From: Oribacterium sp. UBA6992
Lineage (GTDB): Bacteria > Bacillota > Clostridia > Lachnospirales > Lachnospiraceae
Assembly (NCBI GenBank): GCA_002449915.1
Contig: DJXY01000205.1
Location: 1 to 9,498, forward strand
DNA length: 9,498 nucleotides
Direction: 5' to 3'
In this document: piece by piece, positions 6,440 to 9,498 of the stretch
How the letters are laid out: every line of letters begins with the position of its first letter
How positions within the stretch are numbered: position 1 is the first letter of the stretch
Translations under genes and position numbers: made by a program
Notes under the pieces: generated by a model
Seen by the model: only the letters and a program-made list of their open reading frames with translations
The model's database searches: none
What the model was told of the DNA's origin: nothing

Positions 6440-7843
6440 TTACTCCGCGTCTTCTGACGCCGCCTTGCTTTCCGCCATTTCTGCTTCCGCTACCTTCATC
6501 ATAAGGGCACATTCCATCCTCTTCCGGAACAGCTTGCAGCCATACTCGTAGGTACCGTGAATGTCTCCGGTCGAGTGCAGCGCATTGGCAGCGCAGCCAC
6601 CGGCGCAGTACAGTCTTGCCCAGCAGTTCTGACAGTCCGGACGAGAATATACATTACACTCCTTAAACTCATCCCTAAGCTTTGTATTGGTCACACCATG
6701 CCAGATATCTCCGAGCTTATACTCCGGATCACTTACAAACTGATGACAGGGATACAGGTCTCCCCAGGCTGTGACAGCCATGTATTCCGTACCGGAACCG
6801 CAGCCGGATACTCTCTTGTAAATACAGGGTCCATGCTCCAGATCAATCATATAGTGGTAGAATGTGATCGGCTTGCCATCCCGCTCTCTCCGGAGCATAT
6901 CTTTGGCAAGGATCTCATACTGCTCATACAGGATCGGCAGATCCTCCTCGGTAAGCGCGGACGGGCTGGACGGATCCGTTACCACCGGCTCCATGGAGAG
7001 TTCGGTGAAGCCAAGGTCATCCGCCATATGGAAAATATCCTTAGTAAAGTCTGTATTATAGTGGGAGTATGTTCCTCGCATATAATAGTTCTTGTCGCCA
7101 CGGGCTTTTACAAATTTCTGGAAATTAGGCACAATCTTATCGTAGCTTCCGTGGCCTGCCTTATCCACACGGAACCGGTCATTGACCTCCTTCCGTCCGT
7201 CAAGGCTCAGTACCACATTGTAGCACTCCTTATTTGCCCACTCGATCACCTCATCTGTCACATTGACGCCATTGGTAGTCAGGGTAAAACGGAAGTTCTT
7301 ATTGTGCTGCTTCTCAATGCTTCTAGCATAGGCAACCAGCTGCTTACAGACATCGAAATTGACAAGCGGCTCTCCGCCAAAAAAGTCCACCTCAAGATTT
7401 CTGCGGTTTCCGGAATTTTCGATCAGGAAATCCAGTGCACGCTTTCCGGTCTCAAAGCTCATGAGTCCGGCATCACCATGAAATTTACCCTGGGAAGCAA
7501 AGCAGTAGGAGCAGTTCAGATTGCAGGTATGCGCCACAAGCAGACATAACGCCTTGACAACCGTCGACTGCTGTTTAAGATATCCCGCAGCCTTCTGATA
7601 CACATCCTTGGAAAAAAGCTTGTTTGCCTTGATCAGCTCCTGGATATCCAGAAACGTATCCCGGATGTCTTCATCCGAAGCTTCCGGATGCTGTTTTCTG
7701 AGCGCTTTCTCCGCTTCTTCCTCCCCCATGCCGGTATCCAGCAGGTGAATGGCATCATATGCGAGGTCATCGGTTACGTGGACACTTGCGCTGAATACAT
7801 CAACAACAATGTTATATCCGTTCATCTTATACTGATGGATCAT
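6440..7843 (-). CDS. SCIFF (ranthipeptide) maturase, radical SAM thioether-forming enzyme
   Basis: This 467-residue radical SAM/SPASM protein joins Cys sulfur to a backbone-residue carbon in the SCIFF precursor encoded just upstream. About residues 1-90 form the peptide-recognition (RRE-like) region. The radical SAM cluster motif CNLNCSYC gives Cys107, Cys111 and Cys114; GGEP at 156-159 is the SAM-binding turn. The C-terminal SPASM region carries Cys340, 348, 366, 396, 404, 407, 413, 417 and 436, enough for the two auxiliary [4Fe-4S] clusters of the family, including the CWARLYCAGGC segment. Length and motif order match the CteB/Tte1186 type. Start 7843 has a GAGGAG site (7854-7859) at 10-base spacing. 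It lies 107 bases after the SCIFF stop, behind a terminator-like hairpin, so expression is probably a read-through fraction of the precursor transcript. Confidence 0.96.
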   Translation of the reverse strand: MIHQYKMNGYNIVVDVFSASVHVTDDLAYDAIHLLDTGMGEEEAEKALRKQHPEASDEDIRDTFLDIQELIKANKLFSKDVYQKAAGYLKQQSTVVKALCLLVAHTCNLNCSYCFASQGKFHGDAGLMSFETGKRALDFLIENSGNRRNLEVDFFGGEPLVNFDVCKQLVAYARSIEKQHNKNFRFTLTTNGVNVTDEVIEWANKECYNVVLSLDGRKEVNDRFRVDKAGHGSYDKIVPNFQKFVKARGDKNYYMRGTYSHYNTDFTKDIFHMADDLGFTELSMEPVVTDPSSPSALTEEDLPILYEQYEILAKDMLRRERDGKPITFYHYMIDLEHGPCIYKRVSGCGSGTEYMAVTAWGDLYPCHQFVSDPEYKLGDIWHGVTNTKLRDEFKECNVYSRPDCQNCWARLYCAGGCAANALHSTGDIHGTYEYGCKLFRKRMECALMMKVAEAEMAESKAASEDAE

Positions 7844-7891
7844 TTTTTACTTACTCCTCAATCTGAAATCTGATGTTCCGCATAACGCATA

Positions 7892-7925
7892 AAAGTGCCG
7901 GGACGTGAATACGTTCCGGCACTTT
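7892..7925 (-). terminator. Leaky terminator/attenuator between SCIFF precursor and maturase genes
   Basis: AAAGTGCCGGGACGT (7892-7906) pairs with ACGTTCCGGCACTTT (7911-7925) over 15 bp with one G-U and a 4-base loop. On the minus strand it is followed by only a short T-run (TTTTATGCG), partly inside the stem. This suggests partial termination or protection of the upstream mRNA's 3' end, keeping precursor above maturase. Confidence 0.7.
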
Positions 7926-7950
7926 GAAGGAATCACTTTTCAGTATGAAT

Positions 7951-8100
7951 TTACTGATTGTTCTTATTTTCGCAGGCCTGATTTGCAATGCCGCAGCTTG
8001 TCTTGCAGGCACTCTGGCAGGATGTCTGGCACTCGCCGCATCCACCATGCTCCTGGGTCTCCTGATAGGTCGTCTCGGTCAAAGTTTTGATTCTCTCCAT
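7951..8100 (-). CDS. SCIFF peptide (six cysteines in forty-five residues), ranthipeptide precursor
   Basis: The 49-residue precursor starts MERIKTLTETTYQETQEHGG and has six cysteines at 21, 24, 28, 32, 36 and 43. The CGECQTSCQSACKTSC core is the near-invariant SCIFF signature. The N-terminal half is the leader read by the maturase. The start at 8100 is fixed by GAGGAGG (8109-8115) at 8-base spacing. The frame is open far upstream (to 8352), but that part lies over the acetyltransferase gene and the SCIFF promoter. Position 37, directly after Cys36, is Gly (codon GGC). As I recall it, in the studied Clostridium thermocellum peptide a Thr here receives the thioether from Cys32. If this peptide is cross-linked, another acceptor (Thr34 or Thr26) or another chemistry is needed. 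Biological function of SCIFF peptides is not firmly known. Confidence 0.95.
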   Translation of the reverse strand: MERIKTLTETTYQETQEHGGCGECQTSCQSACKTSCGIANQACENKNNQ

Positions 8101-8108
8101 GATGAAAT

Positions 8109-8115
8109 CCTCCTC
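8109..8115 (-). promoter_or_regulatory. Strong ribosome binding site deciding the SCIFF start
   Basis: GAGGAGG on the minus strand lies 8 bases before the ATG at 8100. An in-frame ATG at 8160 has no such site. Confidence 0.85.
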
Positions 8116-8154
8116 ACTCAAATATGCGTAGTGCCCGCTTTCAGAGTTCTCCTG

Positions 8155-8181
8155 ACACATTTTTAATGTGTTACAGACACA
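8155..8181 (-). promoter_or_regulatory. SCIFF leader RNA with two competing small hairpins
   Basis: In the roughly 85-base leader, ACACATT pairs with AATGTGT (8155-8161 and 8165-8171, 7 bp). The same ACACA element can instead pair with an earlier TGTGTC (8176-8181, minus strand). The arms are mutually exclusive, but both are short and the effect is unknown. Confidence 0.3.
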
Positions 8182-8191
8182 CCCGTGCCGT

Positions 8192-8219
8192 ATTATAACA
8201 CATTCATCCATAAAAGCAA
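8192..8219 (-). promoter_or_regulatory. Extended -10 promoter of the SCIFF operon
   Basis: The minus strand has a perfect TATAAT (8192-8197) preceded by TG at the extended -10 position. TTGCTT (8214-8219) lies 16 bases upstream. It starts 9 bases beyond the acetyltransferase stop, giving SCIFF its own strong transcription start near 8185. Confidence 0.68.
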
Positions 8220-8227
8220 AGTATTCT

Positions 8228-8803
8228 TTATTTTTCTTCCCGTTGTTTCCGGAAATCATCCCACAGCCATTTTGCGAAATCCGGACCGATGGAATCTCCT
8301 GTACGTGAAAAGCCTTCGGGATATCTGATATTGGACTCTCTTTTTGCCGCAAATTCTTCTATGGTACAGATCGGTTTCGCAGGAACCCCCGCATAGACAT
8401 ACCCTCCCGGCAGGTCCTTCGTCACCACACTGCCTGCACCGATCACAACATTACTGCCGATATGAACATTTGCCATAATGGTCACACCCACGCCCACAAA
8501 TACATTATTGTCGATCTTAATGCAGCCCATATATTCACGGTAAGTTCCGTGTCCCGGAAAATCCGGATCACTGTTCCAGATGGCATTTACCACATCATGG
8601 GTCACAAATGTCACCTTCGGAGCGATCCTCACATAATTACCGATGCTGATCAGCTCCGGATAAAGCGGAATGGTTCGAAGCGCATATCCGCTGCCCTTTC
8701 CGAAATTCTGAAAGATCCCCTTCCTCCGGATATATTTTGCCTTCTTACCCTTGCGTAGATAGAGATTCAGCCGGATCGTTCTCCACAGTCTTTTTCCGTC
8801 CAT
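8228..8803 (-). CDS. Left-handed beta-helix O-acetyltransferase (maltose/xenobiotic acetyltransferase type)
   Basis: This 191-residue acyl-CoA-dependent transferase carries the hexapeptide-repeat fold. The repeats run from about residue 94 to 127 (IKIDNNVFVGVGVTIMANVH and IGSNVVIGAGSVVTKD), followed by the usual closing GGYVYAGVPAKPI (133-145). His69 in FVTHD is the likely catalytic base. The basic N-terminus (1-28) and an aromatic, charged C-terminal tail (about 146-191) lie outside the helix. Such enzymes acetylate sugars, often in surface polysaccharide synthesis; the acceptor cannot be told here. An AGAAGG ribosome site (8809-8814) precedes start 8803. It begins 42 bases after the stop of the HAD phosphatase gene, so the two are probably cotranscribed. 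No terminator is visible before the SCIFF promoter. Confidence 0.88.
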   Translation of the reverse strand: MDGKRLWRTIRLNLYLRKGKKAKYIRRKGIFQNFGKGSGYALRTIPLYPELISIGNYVRIAPKVTFVTHDVVNAIWNSDPDFPGHGTYREYMGCIKIDNNVFVGVGVTIMANVHIGSNVVIGAGSVVTKDLPGGYVYAGVPAKPICTIEEFAAKRESNIRYPEGFSRTGDSIGPDFAKWLWDDFRKQREEK

Positions 8804-8845
8804 ATTGTCCTTCTTTCCTTTGAAATGATATCAGTTCCAGTTCTC

Positions 8846-9498
8846 TTAATCAGAAAGCATTTTCTTCATCAGCATCTGCTGCAATTCCGACGCCGAACGA
8901 AATACCACATCCGCATATTCCAGCGCCTTTTCATCCGGCTCGATCAGGTCCACTACCATGACTGTGAAAAGTCCCGCCCGGCCGGAGGAGATCACTCCGT
9001 TAATGGAATCCTCAACCCCTACCGTCTCCGCCGGAGAAACACCCAGAGTTTCACAGGCCGTAAGGTAGATGTCCGGATTTGGTTTCCCTCTTTTCACCAT
9101 ATCTCCGTATATGATCTTGTCAAAATAATCATATAACCCGTGTCGTTTCAGATGATACTCTGCTCTCTCTCCTGCCGTGGATGTGGCCAGACCCACAAGC
9201 AGTTTCTGTTCCTTCAGATAATTTAAAAGCTCCCGGATCCCGGGTTTCACGTCGTATCCCGGATCCTTTCCGTACGCATCCACGCCGGAGTTCACCACTT
9301 CCCGGAATTCCAGGTAATCGATGTTCGTACCGAACATGGCTTCAAAATGTTTCCGGTTTGTGTCCTTTGTACCCCCGGCGATCAGATTGCAGAACGACTC
9401 CACCTTTTCATCCGGAAGCCCATAGATCGCCGCCGCACGGTGTTCCATCATCCGGTAAACCCGCTCCGAATCAAAGATCACACCATCCATATCAAAAA
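8846..9498 (-). CDS. HAD-superfamily phosphatase/phosphomutase, beta-phosphoglucomutase-like (5' end missing)
   Basis: The gene reads leftward and is cut by the right edge of the window. An ATG at 9490 is not the true start. It is the Met inside the catalytic motif FDMDGVIFDSE, whose nucleophile Asp codon lies at 9491-9493, upstream of that ATG. Numbering from this Met, the other HAD motifs are LATST (101-105, motif II), Lys136 in KRGKPNPDIY (motif III) and GVEDSINGV (158-166, motif IV). The alpha-helical cap inserted between motifs I and II (about 10-85) is the subfamily I type of beta-phosphoglucomutase and phosphoglycolate phosphatase-like enzymes. Substrate is probably a sugar phosphate, by family. 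The protein should lack only a few residues at its N-terminus. It probably forms an operon with the acetyltransferase. Confidence 0.92.
   Translation of the reverse strand, partial: FDMDGVIFDSERVYRMMEHRAAAIYGLPDEKVESFCNLIAGGTKDTNRKHFEAMFGTNIDYLEFREVVNSGVDAYGKDPGYDVKPGIRELLNYLKEQKLLVGLATSTAGERAEYHLKRHGLYDYFDKIIYGDMVKRGKPNPDIYLTACETLGVSPAETVGVEDSINGVISSGRAGLFTVMVVDLIEPDEKALEYADVVFRSASELQQMLMKKMLSD

Noticed and set aside
6557..7549. 330-codon open frame on the plus strand
   Set aside because: It lies wholly antisense to the well-supported SCIFF maturase, has no family motifs and no ribosome site; it is a shadow of codon bias on the other strand.
8101..8352. N-terminal extension of the SCIFF frame to a 133-residue protein
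   Set aside because: It overlaps the acetyltransferase gene and the SCIFF promoter, while start 8100 has a strong GAGGAGG site and gives the normal peptide length.
9488..9490. ATG at 9490 as the start of the HAD gene
   Set aside because: The in-frame codons before it encode Phe-Asp, completing the catalytic FDMDG motif; the true start lies beyond the window.
1..9498. CRISPR array, tRNA, rRNA, insertion sequence or prophage
   Set aside because: No regularly spaced repeats, cloverleaf, transposase-like protein or terminal inverted repeats were seen on either strand.

Overview
The window looks like chromosomal DNA of a low- to mid-GC Gram-positive anaerobe of the Clostridia, most likely Lachnospiraceae. 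The strongest marker is a SCIFF peptide gene with its radical SAM maturase, a near-signature pair of Clostridia. A NusG-domain-II protein, a Bacillus-type Orn/Lys/Arg decarboxylase, strong AGGAGG-type ribosome sites and extended -10 promoters all fit. I see no insertion sequence, prophage, CRISPR array, tRNA or rRNA.

Layout. The left edge carries the first 20 codons of a leftward Fe-S/flavin oxidoreductase of the glutamate synthase small-subunit type. Divergent from it is a rightward NusG domain II protein (192-620). This shares a bidirectional terminator (701-738) with a small leftward two-helix membrane protein (779-1006). A 388-base gap (1007-1394) follows with two strong hairpins, one of which is a credible terminator for leftward transcripts. 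Next is a leftward pair, an SseB-like protein followed 24 bases later by a family-6 type hypoxanthine/uracil-DNA glycosylase. They probably share one promoter with a perfect extended -10 and a 12-bp palindrome in the leader. Upstream is a leftward PLP-dependent Orn/Lys/Arg decarboxylase. Its promoter lies inside the longest possible reading frame, so the true start is probably 4417 rather than 4507. Divergent from it is an M3-family metallo-oligopeptidase (start 4634). It converges on the SCIFF maturase across a hairpin-rich gap.

The right third is leftward: HAD-family sugar-phosphatase/phosphomutase (running off the right edge), left-handed beta-helix acetyltransferase, the 49-residue SCIFF precursor, and the maturase. 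The SCIFF gene has its own extended -10 promoter just after the acetyltransferase stop. A leaky terminator-like hairpin separates precursor from maturase, an arrangement expected to give much more peptide than enzyme.

How the genes work together. The clear functional unit is the SCIFF (ranthipeptide) cassette: the maturase binds the precursor and installs a Cys-to-Thr thioether. The most notable observation is that the residue just after the fifth cysteine, position 37, is Gly. As I recall it, the studied homologue has at this place the Thr that accepts the thioether from Cys32. The rest of the window is mostly housekeeping: nitrogen/redox metabolism, base-excision repair, amino acid decarboxylation, peptide turnover and sugar-phosphate handling. 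The SCIFF system itself is known. I see no wholly new multi-gene system here, but several local features deserve checking.
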